This document shows, one piece after another, positions 11,617-28,005 of a stretch of 64,000 bases of DNA (position 1 is the first letter of the stretch; every line of letters starts with the position of its first letter). The notes under the pieces are model-generated. The model ran no database searches. It was not told the DNA's origin and was given only the letters and a program-made list of their open reading frames with translations. This stretch comes from Asterella californica (Eukaryota; Streptophyta; Marchantiopsida; Marchantiales; Aytoniaceae): positions 4,996,501 to 5,060,500 of the forward strand of contig JAYKYS010000001.1 of assembly GCA_036924285.1 (NCBI GenBank). Reading direction: 5' to 3'. The position numbers and the translations under genes are program-made.

Positions 11617-13180
11617 TCTTTCAAATTTCGATGGTGTCAAAATGATAATGACTAACATTCGCACGAATCGCTCACAGTGAAACACGTCAAACACATGGAA
11701 ATCGTTACACGTGGCAAAAAACTCAAGAGTACACATATGAATATCGAGTACATCGCATTTTACATCACAAGGACTGCTGTTTCTGCTGAAGTTCGATTTC
11801 GAGCCGGTTGAAAGCTGTTACATCTCGAGATGGGCTAGAATGTCACATGCTAAAAGATTTCGAAGCGGATCTCATGTCTGTTCAACTGAACATCATCTAC
11901 GGTGTAATGACTACAAGCGCCGAAGGAGGAAGAGTGTATGAAATTGCCTCGAAGAAAAAGAACAAATTCGTCCTAGGTACCCATTGTGAACGAGGCGGAA
12001 AGAGATATGCTGTTGGTTCAAAGAAGTGCATTGTAATTTGATTTTGACCTCGCGGGAAGTGAAATCTGTAACCAGCGCACACATAAACAGTCGATGTGCA
12101 AAACTGTATCGCTCGTCTGTTATCTAGTACGAACACGTTTCCTTCTGACACAACAAAGAGAAATATTGGTTGTTTCACAAGTTGCTGTAGATCACGTCCA
12201 TCAGGTCTGAAACATTGTGTACCGGTAGGTAAACGGGTAAGAACACTCGTCTCGAATTTGAAATTATGCACAAATGATAATGCACGAACTCGTCTCGTAA
12301 CTTGTACATCACTCGAGCTTGACCTTCGATCAAAATGACCCATTTTGCTATTCAGACTGAAGTGAAGTAAAAGAGCTGTGCTCTTCGAATGAAGAACAAT
12401 TCGGCTGCAATTCAAACACAACAAGCGCAGAAGAAGGGTTTAGGTTCAGGAGCACAACATTCAGGAAGGGTTCAGGTTCAGGAGTTCCAAAAAGCACTCA
12501 ATCATATTTACGTTGTCGTGTGATGTGCTTTTTTATCTGAGAATACACCGGGTATCTAGCTGTAGAGAATACGTGTCGCACTCCGTGACTCAGAACCAGT
12601 GACCACCCAAACCTCTCTCTGATCTCCAAGTACATTTTGAACCTATCTCGGTACGATATCCTCACGTCCTCTCGGCAAATCTCTCTCTTACTCGACTAGG
12701 AATACAACCGGGGTAACAAGCACGGGCAACCTGTTCCTGCCATCACCGCAAGCACTCTTGGGTCTGCTGGTCATCACTCCAGCCTCACCACAAGAGAAAT
12801 ATCAGCACTCCTAATAGAAAAGAAACCTAAGCGCAACGCCCGCACACAAATCCAATCAAAACCAGGTGGGCGTACAAACAGACATGCGGGTATGGAGAGG
12901 ATCCAAACACAAGTAATACAGTCAACAACTCTCCATACCCATGATCAAGTGCTCTGAAGCACCAGCAAAACCTCCAGGTCGACCTGTTCTTCAAAGAATC
13001 TTAACTCTTGCGCCTTTCGGAGCAAGAACCTCGCAACTTTACCTCGCTGTCACTCCTCAACCACAGCTCAGAATGAGATGAAACCAAGGCCAGCAGATAG
13101 CCTGTAGAATAATCTCTCTATTAAGGTATTACATGCAGAGAGATCATCTCTGAGTTGGCATCTATGCCCTTCCAAAGTTC
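11617..13180. other. Intergenic; two unassigned open frames
   Basis: Frames of 77 codons (11808-12041, plus) and 175 codons (11897-12424, minus) overlap each other. Neither shows a recognisable domain, flanking partner exons or a convincing start context. The plus-strand peptide is basic and Cys-containing; the minus-strand one is hydrophobic and Phe-rich at its end. A short direct repeat built on GGTTCAGG occurs around 12435-12482. I do not call a gene here. Confidence 0.25.
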
Positions 13181-13532
13181 GCTGTTTTTATAACATGATA
13201 CTATTTCAACAGAACTTTGCTGTTCGATTCCTCACAAACCACTCAATAAAAATGGCTCAAACTTCTCAGAAGCTAATGTGTCACCATCACTACCACTCTG
13301 TAAAATTTCACCAGCAGATCTTCAACCAAACTCTCGGAACAATCCAAGCCCTTATCGCTGTTTTTATAACATGATACTATTTCGACAGAACTTTGCTGTT
13401 CGATTCCTCACAAACCACTCGATCAAAACGGCTCAAACTTCTCAGGAAGCTAATGTGTCACCATCACTACCACTCTGTAAAATTTCATCAGCAGATCTTC
13501 AACCAAACTCTCGGAACGATCCAAGCCCTTTT
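13181..13532. repeat. Tandem duplication, 176-bp unit, two copies
   Basis: Two head-to-tail copies start at 13181 and 13357, each opening with GCTGTTTTTATAACATGATA. They differ at only a few positions, so the duplication is fairly young or kept similar. The repeat creates parallel open frames in both copies that I regard as incidental. Confidence 0.85.
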
Positions 13533-16500
13533 CGTCAATGACACAAGGTGCTATGCAGACCCTTGTGCACAAAAACAGCGTTTCTCTTCAACTCAATAAT
13601 CCAAATAGTCTGAAATTTCACAGGTAGGTAGATGACTGTACCTTCTCAGACCCTGGGAGGTTTCATAGTGAAATTCGACCTCAACCTCTCCATATCTCTC
13701 TCAATGTCTTCTATTTACAGTCGCCTACTATCATAATCTCTGATTTGAGACACCCAACTTCAGCCGACCATAACTTTTTCACTCTGGCTTGGAATCGATT
13801 GATCTCGGAGTCCATCGGCAAGCCCATCTAAAGAGCTTTCCAGCAAAGATCAATTCATTTCCAGCAACCTCACGGAACTCCCAGAAAGTGAGAAAGACCT
13901 CACGGAAACGAAATTGGTCACGAATTGGTCAATTTTAGCTTCAATTGATCGAAAATTTCTCGTCCGCGCTTCAAATCTAGCAACCATTGAGTCCACGGGC
14001 ATCCTCGTCTCCCAAGCTTTCCAACCATATCTCACACTCCGCGAATAGACCACGGGAAGTGCCTCTAACCCTCAAAAACGTGAAAGGAACTTGGTAGAAG
14101 GTGATTGGTCAAACTTTCGACCAATAAGAAACAAGCTGACAAAAGAGTTTTGTCTTCACTCACATGACAAACACACAAAGAACGATTTTTTATCCAAGAG
14201 TACCATTTGGGCCTCAAAGCTTATATTGAACAAACTACAAACATGTGTTGTTGACGATACCGTCGGCCACGAAGCACGTAGACACGAAGAACAAACTACG
14301 CTCAATATAGAGTCAGAATCTCGACTCTAAAACGGTTGACAATAAACGGAACTACAAAAAGAACGGATGAAACTATTATCTGGTTGTAATAATCCTCACC
14401 GAAGTTCCTCACGACAAACTCACGATGCGCCACCTTTGGTCGACTGTAACATCGTATTTCGACCCAAGTGTTGAACGGAACTCTCGCTAGAAAGTTCAGA
14501 TCCAATGGAGGATCCATACCACATCAAAGCAAGATGTAGACAGTAAGATCCCAAACAGCATCATAAGTGACAATGGGAAGAACGATAGGATCCGGAGTAG
14601 CCATCACCGCCAGTCATAAACGACTCTCCCCAATGAGCTATCATAAATACTCGAAAGTGATCCCGCGGCAGACAATGGATCTTAATGACGAATGGATGCG
14701 CAAGTGGAAGATCAGGAGCAGGAAAGAGCTCTCCGTTCATGCCTACCACTCGCACTGCCGCTTACTTCATCCGATGATACTGATCACACTCGCATTAGAC
14801 TTGGATACTCTACCCTCTATCCAAAGCTCCGCGCACCTCTCTTCTTATACAACAACTTCGCATATGACGACAAGAGTACTACTCTTATCTCCACTCAGGA
14901 GAGAGTACACGGATCGTCCACGTGACACGATAAGGTCCCGATGGCTCCTCAACATCAAAACACGTACGATAAGGATATGTGGTGGTTTCACACCCTAGCC
15001 AATCCACAACACGACAACGTGCACATAGAGAAAAAACTGGCAGCTCAAGAATGTATCATCGATTATGAGTGTACCAGCGTAATCCATAATCCACAGGAGT
15101 GTACCAGTGTAATTCATAATCCACATGATAACAGCCTAGACTACCGTCAGAGCCGAGAGCCCGAGTACTAGATACATGATCTTAGATGTTCCCTACAGTA
15201 AGGAACACACGACTCAATGAATAACAAACGGATGGAAAGACTCCTTCAAGCCATATAAGAGAAAGAAGGACTTAGTAAGGAGAAGGAGAGCAGCAAGGAG
15301 AGCAATAAGGAGTAAGGAGAGCCTCATGCTGTCTTTCTTGTAGTGTACTACTCATGGTTCCTCGACAGTATCCTTGGGAGCTGTTCCGAAGGTTTGGGAT
15401 GAAAAGCGAGAGTCTTGATGCTTCTTGCCGTGTAGTTGGACTCCATGAACAAGAACACAGACATCAAGCATGCAGTCCTAGACTCCTGGCTCGCCTAAAC
15501 AGTGGCAGAACTAGTCATGGATACACAAAAGATTCTGAAAGGAAGGCCTGGGAGTAGCTAGCATGTCATGAGCAAGAGCAAAAGGCAATTACATCTCTCA
15601 GTCAACCACGCACGCTGCTCAAAGATAGCTTTTCTCGTTGGACAGAGTGGAGATAGACTCGAAGACAATCTAACTTGTCTATTACTGTTTGAACGCTAGT
15701 TCATATAACTACCTACGAGACGGTTCTGGGCAGTTCGCTATCACGTTTCATCAGTCATGGAACAAACTATTACGACGAGTTCAGCTAACAAAAAATGGGT
15801 ATCGGCAGATTAAGATAGCAGAGAAGTATCCCGCTCGAGCCACAACAGACTTTCAAGCTTGCGGAGAAACAGAAAAGTCGTCTCGTGCATTTGACTATTC
15901 TTCCGTTCAGGTGAAATAAATCTTTTTCTGAATGTATCTGCCTGATGATCTTTGTCAGAAGTGTCATTAACCTTCGTGCCTGAGTAGAACATTGTACATA
16001 TTGTAGATATAATCAGAGGAGATTTACTCTGCTGCTCTATTCAGAGGAGAAGCTAAAGGGACCAATAAATCCAACCTCTTTTCAGGAGGCTCCATGATCA
16101 AGAAATCGGCGATGCAAGGAATCGACGATGATCTTTTCGTCAGTAATGCCCTCTTGCTGGAGCCTACCTGCCTGCATACATAGTTTCACAGTCCCCATGG
16201 TGGCTAGCACCAGACTCGGTAGTTTAGAACCTGAAGACTAACTTGAAGTTTAGTCTCAAGAACAGGAGATGCTGACACAATCATCTAGTGCTTTCTGCAG
16301 ATAGATAAGCATAAATGCACATACCGAAGTTGCACCGAAGACACCATCCAATGTTGAGACTCTTTCCCTAGATATTTCACAGGCCTGTGAAAGAAATTCA
16401 TCCGGTAAGTATCAAAGAGATGAAGAGACTACATTCACTGAGGTAAACTTTAGGAAAAACTTGAGTTTTCTTTACCGCTTCAACCGAATTCTATTCCACC

Positions 16501-17100
16501 GGTGTCCGTGTTTACAGTAAGAACGGAACTTTCCTGTATGGAAGATGAAACCTGAATGCGGCCACGTAAAAAAATACACTGGCTTCAATTCCAGCCGATG
16601 ATGATAACAAGAGAGCAAGAGACTTTCGGGACGAAATTGCATGTCAAAATGAAAAAAACACAGGAAGCAAGGGTAAGCACATACAATCACGTCCGCCTCG
16701 AACACCACCGCATGAATATGAAGAAACAATGTGAACAAGTTCTTGCCTGAGCCTCTTTCTGGTCTGGATAACAATGAATCCTGATTAGTCAAATTTCCAC
16801 ACAACCTAAACCGTCCTGCCAACACGAGTTTCGATAACAATGGTAGCTTAAAGCGTGTAACAAAAATTTGAGCCGGTGCAGTGATGTCACGAGAGCTCGA
16901 GGTTTTAGAATTCTGGTACCTCCCGCCATTTGTCTCTTCACACATGCGATATGTAATTGTCTCCGTCCATAATATATATGGTCATACTGGACAAAGACTC
17001 GCACATGCAGAATCAAGATCATCGACCTTAAACCTTCAAACATATACTTAAGAAAAAGCTAAAAATGCTGCAAGCGCTTCTCTGGTCTCATCTCCACTGT
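13533..17100. other. Intergenic, no gene seen
   Basis: Only short open frames without recognisable domains. One feature stands out: a 30-bp tandem duplication at 15067-15126, whose two copies differ at two positions. A purine-rich stretch built from AAGGAG and AGGAGAGCA units lies at about 15270-15330. Confidence 0.4.
15067..15126. repeat. 30-bp tandem duplication
   Basis: Two adjacent copies beginning GAGTGTACCAG at 15067 and 15097, differing by C/T changes. Too short to suggest function. Confidence 0.75.
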
Positions 17101-17139
17101 CTAAGTTTCTAAGAGCGTTCACACTTGAACTGTCTACAG

Positions 17140-18042
17140 TACAAGTAGTGGCCGAGAACCTTCTATCTGCTACGACTCTATGGTGCACCAGAAAGTTATG
17201 GAGTATGCATGAAGCCTTCACTATTTCCGCTGCTCACTCCACACTGCTAGTGATACCGACATTTAGAATATTGAACCGTGCTTTTAAAACTCCAAATGCT
17301 TGTTCTATACAAACTCTTCCTCTAATCTAACGTTCAGTGAACAAATGCTGCTGACGTGTAGACCGTGGTCCCAAGTTGTATGATGTCGGTCCACTCATGA
17401 GGTGGATGACCGGCATCATCCACCTCTCCATGGTGTATCCGGAATCGCCTAGCAAGTATGGTTGAAGACAAAAACCACTTGGAAGTGTGACCATCCTCCG
17501 AAAGTATTTTTCCATCTCGTATGTGCGTCCACAAAGCTGATGTCCTCAAGACGCGAGCATCATGGTTGGATCCGGCTCTCCCGCAACTAATATCAAGGAC
17601 CATACCATCCGTGTCACAAACACACTGCAACACCAATGAATGATATGACTTCCGGTTGTAATACTCAGCTGGCAACTCACGCGCTGGAGGAGCCTTTATC
17701 AGAATATGTGAACCGTCAATAGCCCCATGGCAGTTTGGAAGGCCTGATTTCTACTGGAAACTTGCAGTTGCCTTTTCTAACACAGCTCATGTTGGCCATC
17801 GAACGAATAAAGGACCCATGACTGCTCCTTGCACGAATTACATCTACAAATGCTTCTTGTTATGTTGTCTCGTCTATATCAAACTTCTCACCCACGTGGA
17901 AATGAGTCATGCTTGTAGCAAAGCAAAGCAAGGCTGCCCCACCTCTAACCTCAACTGGCACCGCTTTCTGATACTTCGTATCATTCTTCAGTACTTGGCT
18001 AGAAAGCATCTGCACCACAGTAAGAAATAAAGCTTTCGGCAT
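17140..18042 (-). pseudogene. PIF/Harbinger DDE transposase (broken)
   Basis: Read on the minus strand, the N-terminal part (18042-17860) matches the family's helical region before the nuclease. Next come GLPNCHGAIDGSH with the first catalytic Asp (about 17705-17735), then YYNRKSYHSLVLQCVCD and GSNHDARV. The second Asp sits in LLGDSGY (about 17437-17457), but that motif lies in another frame, so an indel falls between 17457 and 17530. A TGA or TAG precedes RGRVCIEQAFGVLKARF (about 17265-17325), which holds the catalytic Glu. A further stop lies just before GLPNC. All three catalytic residues are thus still readable but scattered over frames. In a living element this enzyme cuts and rejoins the ends. 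Confidence 0.85.
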
Positions 18043-18739
18043 ACGAAGAGTCTTAATCCAACAATCATCGTCGTAACTCTCTCATAAATAGTATCAAAAT
18101 CATATAAGTGATCTGGACTTTACCCACCAAGTGTGTTGTTGTGCCTGTTGTTCATGCGCCACGACTAGCTGACAAGCAGTAAAAATGACAGCTGTGAGAG
18201 ACTCATGCACGTCATCTCGGATATGTAAATGCTGATGGTTGGACTCGTCAACATCCTCCAACCGAGCGAACTCCACAACTATTTGAATTGTTGTCACCAC
18301 TGCTGAGACCACCATGATGAGTATACCCTGAACGTCTGCATAAAGTATTCACAACAGATCAATTTATATCGCGTACAAGTTATACCAAAAGCTTACATAC
18401 ATACAATCTTTTAAAAAATACAGTTTTTTAAAAAATACATATTGTCTTCTTCTTCAACATCACCAACAGCAATGACAAGCCAACCTTGAAGACGAAGTTT
18501 CAACATATTTGTAAGTATATTCTCATGGCAATTCAATAGGCGAAGAACCCCACCTGGTCTAATACATAGCAAGGGGACTAGATACATGACTCTCTTGACG
18601 ATAGATGACATTTAAAGAACAGAGGAAGACACAAAATTTATGAGTTTACAAAAGAAATGCTCAAAGAAAGAGCACTTTCGAGTTTACACAAAAATCTGAA
18701 CTGTAATGGGTTTACCTACCTAGCCTACACCCATTACGG

Positions 18740-19698
18740 GTTCACTAAACAGCACGTCTCTGAGAACTAAAAGCTGATCCAATGTCAGCTAAAGCACTTG
18801 CCATCTTATCTAACACAGTAACCAGCTGATCCAAACGGATGTCAGCTCTATGCCGCTTTTGAGACTCCAGATTTTTGTACAATTCAAGCTTTTTGTTCTC
18901 AATCTCAACAATGGAATTACCAAAATTGGTCAGTGTCTGATTAAGAGCAGATGAAGAACAACTTATGTCTCTTTTTCTCTTGTCAGAATTATGCCGACTT
19001 GTAGCTTCAGCATCAGACGGAGAAGTCGAGGTACGAATTCTACATTCGTGTTGTACAGCAGCTCCAGGTTCAGGTTCAAGACCCCGGTCTTGAACTTGGG
19101 GTTAGGGTCTCAGTCATACATGGAGGAGTCGTTCTAGGGCGTTGTTAATATCAACTGTCGATTAGAGAATAATAGCATTCAAGGAAACTCACTAGGAGCT
19201 TCTTCTCTTCACGTTCATCTCGTGTTAGAGCAGAATATGGAGCATTTCCGGAGGTCTTATTATGATCACGCACTTTTCTATAACCACCAATAATATTCTC
19301 CCATTTGTTTTTGATCTGAGGAGTATCTACTTCTACTCCTTTGGAGTGAAGGTATGACTGAATTTTCTTAAGCTTAGTCTCAGCCGATTGCATGTTTGCT
19401 ATGCTCGAATTTTGACATTGCTCTTCAAACTCAATGCATTTAGCTTCAATCAAATGCACTACTTGCCATTCTTGTCATGGAATCTAGTCCTTTGTTGTCT
19501 ATTACTTGGCATAGGCGACACTGGTTGAGATGAATTGTCCACGTCTGGAATTGGACTTTGCTGAGAACGCACAGAACTGCCACCAACAACATTCGGATGA
19601 ATTTCTGTGGTTTTTTGCTGTACAAGCTCATCAACCGGGATCGCATTGTCCAAACTGCTGTCCATTATCTCTCGCAGATTAGGCGGACGTGCCCACAC
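18740..19698 (-). pseudogene. Harbinger-associated Myb/SANT-like DNA-binding protein relic
   Basis: The minus-strand frames 19698-19459 and 19459-19151 are adjoining pieces of one protein. The second carries a trihelix/Myb-like pattern (KLKKIQSYLHSKGVEVD, then IKNKWENIIGGYRKVRDH). A C-terminal helical segment with LDQLVTVLDKMASALADIGS is readable near 18850-18770. Such proteins are the second gene of PIF/Harbinger elements and bind the termini or recruit the transposase. The frame changes at about 19455 and again after 19151, so the gene is broken. It lies about 700 bases upstream of the transposase relic, in the same orientation. Confidence 0.6.
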
Positions 19699-19700
19699 TC

Positions 19701-22503
19701 TATTGACAGAGATCTGTCCAGAATTTGATCGGATTTGAAACGGTCAGCGCTGGCTATCTGGGCTGAGTATATCATCGTGGGAAATCTTCCACGATATCCT
19801 CTTCTTGCTGCTCGCCCTCACCTGCAGCTTCCCAAATGTCGAGCACCTTTCTCCTCAGCGACATTGTCTCAGCTTCAATTCGTATATACCAGCTTATCAA
19901 CTTCATGATGCACAGTGAACAAAAATCGACAGGAAAAGATTTTATCTGACGTGGACATAAGATTTGACACGACGTTTTCACAGAAATTTCAGTTCACAGG
20001 TGCTAGCATCTAAAAACTCGGAATCCAAACGGAATACATGTCTGCATCAACCCGTCTCTCAGAAATTAGAAAACTGTACGATAAGAGGTCTCCTGCTTCC
20101 AACAACAAAACTGGCGCTGGTGCGAGGAACCTCCTTATTACCAACCCTCAAAATTACAAGCGTGAGAACGAAAAACTGCCCCAGAAAAACTATGTGCGGT
20201 CCGGCCTTAAGACGTATAAACCAGTAGCCGGTAATATGGCTAGTAGAAAAACATATCACAGCAGACTTTTGCATTAAGGTTCTTCTAACACTTTTATATT
20301 AAGAACATCATAAAAGTTTCTTACGTTGAGGTTAACAGAAGGTTGAAAAAAAAACTTCTGAATTGTTAGGGGTGAGAGAGTCATGAAATAGCTGGAAGGG
20401 GCTGACTAAGTAGATTTCTGACGCTAAGAGTGTTAGAGGGGCGACTCCTCGAACATCGCTGCGACGTTGAAATACGCTGGAATTTTACGGTTATAGCGTA
20501 TTTTACGGTTTCTACTGAACAAAGGAGCTGACAGGGCGCTCATTCAACTGGTACCTGACGGCTGTATACCCCTTGAATCTGCCAGTTTTAGACGGAATCG
20601 ACAATGAGTGATCTCTGAAGTACTGCACATTACACCTCAGGACTAACACAGCCTGGGCTAGCTGGAGAGTAGCAACTACGCCAAGGCTTTCCGTCATAGT
20701 TTCCCATCCAAACTGACCTTCCGAAGGAGGAAAATGCGAATCGAACCTAATAGGATAGGATAAAGAAAAAATGCAATGTAGAGGAAGTTCCTCCCGCTAG
20801 ACTCCCGGCGGGAGTCAAACGGGCGCCGGAGTCAAACGGGAGCATGCCACACAGTGTTTCCGTTGTTGTGTTCGAGCAGTACGACCTCGGCCTTGGCCCT
20901 CCTCCTTCTGATGCAGGCTTTTGCGTCACCTTCACTTGAGACTCAGCTTTGAATCAAGTCATACTTCCTCGTTGTTCCAAAGAATATCCAGAAAAGCGGT
21001 GATTCGCAATCCTGGATCGTCATGGAGCGTCTTCCGAGCCAGCAATAATCATATGCGTCTCCATGCGACCCAATCCACACCCATGGCGTCCATGACCACA
21101 GTGTCCGCGTGTAGGTTTCAGATTCAAACTGTCTCACTTGTTGGCGCCTCTTTGTCTTAGTCTCCGTTTCAGTGTCGGAGTCTTCAGCATCGGTCTTGGT
21201 TTTTCTCCCTTTCACCTTTTGGGCGTCAAGAGGAAGTAGTACAGGTTTTTGGTGGAAAACAAATACAAAACGATCCCACGGCTTCTACTCTTAGCGCAAA
21301 TTTCTGAGCGGAACATTTCTAGAGTTGCATGAACGCAACCCTAGAATAGCATTAATCGTCGAAGAACTCCCAGAGCTCTTGCAAAGAATCATGGAAGTGC
21401 TTTTAGCGTGTCGTCACTGAAGAACATCGACGTTTCCTGCCGGTGCAGATTCCGTCTATCGTCTTTTAAGCCAGCTGGTTTTGTGATCTCAAAGCCGAAA
21501 TATGCCATTGACCTTGGAATGAGAGTTTGGATTTCACAAAAGTCTTATCTTACGAGCTCGTAGCATTAACTGATAACCATGAGTCGACCGTCAAGATTTG
21601 TCTCGTGACGGCCTGTGTGTGTGCATGCTCGTGAATGTCCAGCATGTTCGTGGATGTGGACATGACGATGAAGTCTTGAAGAACGTGAATCCGCAACTGC
21701 TTCAGCGCGTTCTGTTACGTCTTTGAAGAGTAATGGTAATGGCAAGTACTATGGTTGGATCTTGGCCACCAAAGCCTTACGCATTTGTTAAGATGCTGAT
21801 TCATGAGAATGAACTTACATAAACCCCGAGAAAACATGGTGCTTTTATTCCGTTCATAGGGTAATGTATTTCAACAACGTACTACTTTGTTAAAAGTTTT
21901 CAGTCTGAATCTGTGACCCTAGCTTATGAGCAGTTTTCTTCTTAGGTCCCTAGCGGCGTCTCAGGTTTCCACAGTGTTGCAATACTGTTGAATACCACTG
22001 CTAATACCTGAATTCGTAGGTTTCCTCGCAGATTCTCTTGCCTTCAGTTTCTTGATCGCCGTTATTGTCGTAACCTGAATTATGTACCGATGGTCTGTGT
22101 TCAAGAACCTAAAATGCATCGAGTCCGTACGACTGTCTGATATCCATCTCGACTAAACTAAAAAATTAAAGAACACAAACGCATAAATGCTCAGTTTCAT
22201 TGGGATCTAACATTTGAATCGGCTTACAGGTTTCTCTAAGTCATTTACTTGAGCAACTTGACATCTCACTGGACGGTCAACATCAGGTTAACATAATACC
22301 TGTTTCGACGAAATCGTGACTCTGTTTAAACTTAAAGAAATACAACGGGCACTACTCTCTCTCTCTCGTTGCTAACTAATCGATGATGATGGTTGATGCT
22401 ACTATAGTCTGTATACTTGTCGGATGTCCCACCGTGAGTCAGAGTCTCTACTTGACATCTCAGTACAAAGTCTTATGTCTGGTTCTCATTTGACAGTCAA
22501 CAG
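19701..22503. other. Intergenic, no confident gene
   Basis: Short open frames only (for example 20038-20277 plus and 20943-21215 minus), none with a family I recognise. A small palindrome with 8-bp arms, GACTCCCG and CGGGAGTC around one central base, lies at 20800-20816, next to two copies of GGAGTCAAACGGG. A CT-repeat occurs near 22353-22366. Confidence 0.35.
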
Positions 22504-22855
22504 AGTTCGGTCCGGGGAGCTATGCCGCTGAACTCCAACCATTTGTTGATTGTGAGGAGCAAATTAATAATCCCTCTGTGCACGGGGATAGGAAAGGCCC
22601 AGTCCCAGATATCATTGACTACTTGAGAGACGGACTAAGAAGGACAGCATCTTCTAAACGCCACCCATTTCCCCTTCCTGGTATCAGAAGCAACGGCAGT
22701 TCGCCAGAAGCGGCACGTCCACAACCTTCGGTCTCAGCAGAGCCTAATGCACTACAGACCCCCCAGGTCCTTTCTGTCCTTAATCCTCACATCAGTTTGG
22801 AAGTTGTCAAAGCTTTCAGAGCATCGTTGTCAGCCTCGTGTCAGGTAGCAATATC
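22504..22855 (+). CDS. Exon-like open block of unknown family
   Basis: An AG acceptor at 22502-22503 and a GT donor at 22856-22857 bound an open frame of about 117 codons. Its translation is protein-like: FGPGSYAAELQPFVD near the start, VPDIIDYLRDGLRRTA in the middle, then a Pro/Ser-rich stretch and LNPHISLEVVKAFRASL at the end. I do not recognise the family. It lies 880 bases upstream of the first TTLL9-like exon found and in the same orientation. However, its 3' phase (0) does not fit the 5' phase of that exon, so a direct join is not supported. It may belong to a separate gene or to a decayed one. Confidence 0.3.
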
Positions 22856-23733
22856 ATCTCCAGTTTCTGTAGTGTTCGTCTCTGCTCACGGTGTTCTTTA
22901 AAGGTTCAGAATAGCTGTCCCTTTTACTTGTAAGGGAAGTTCAGTTACTGGAATCTGAATCATGATCAAGTTGGGAACCGCAGGATTGCTAACCTTTAGT
23001 TTCAGAAAAATCTGAACATGTAGACATCAGAAGCGTCACTGGAGTTGCAGTGAACGAGTGAAGACGAGATGTCTGGGTTGTAGAACTGTTACACGTGATT
23101 TTCGCTGCGATTTTCTGATCACGTATATAACAGAAACCTTTTTCTCTGTCACTGGACTGACATCGACGCTTGGACCAGTCGTGTGGAGATACAGTCTGCT
23201 AGGGTAGCCAGGCATATTCGGAAGAAGAAGAAGAATACCAGTATCTTTCAAAAGTGCTATCGCTTGATCAACAATCAATTTGGTGGCGAGATGGCTCAAA
23301 CTAAGCCTTCGAAGAACTCGTGGGAAACCAAACCTTTCTCATGTCTTGTTATAACTAGAAGTATATCTGCGCGTAGTGCTTTAAGTAGTACCTGCTCTAA
23401 CTTCTACTCCTTGGCCTTTCAGAGATTGAGACGGTCCTAGAATTCGCGGCAGGATATTACTATCTATTCTGATTCATCTGTGCTGATGAATCAGATCTCT
23501 ATGCTGCTGTTCCTGGTCTACATAACCTAATTAACTACATTCGTCACTTGTCTTTAAGTGCGCAAACTTGTCCATGACAGCCTAAAAGCTTTGCGGACTT
23601 GCAATATAACCTGTGCTCTGCTCTAACTAGGAGTGACAAAGAGCAATCTCTTGGCTGTGATTTAAAATATCTGTTCGTTTACTCAATAAAAGAATCTAAT
23701 CAATTCATTCTGTTGTCACCTGGGGTAAATCAG

Positions 23734-28005
<4,272 letters not shown>

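Larger units (their letters stand above)
17130..19700 (-). mobile_element. Decayed PIF/Harbinger DNA transposon
   Basis: Two minus-strand coding relics lie in the two-gene arrangement of PIF/Harbinger elements: a Myb/SANT-like DNA-binding protein (19698-18740) upstream and a DDE transposase (18042-17140) downstream. Elements of this family need both proteins for transposition and duplicate a 3-bp target. I could not fix terminal inverted repeats or a target duplication by eye, so the ends given are those of the coding relics. Stops and frameshifts in the transposase show that it is inactive. Confidence 0.75.

Noticed and set aside
11897..12424. 175-codon minus-strand frame
   Set aside because: Phe-rich, no family, overlapped by plus-strand frames of similar quality; kept only as an unassigned frame.
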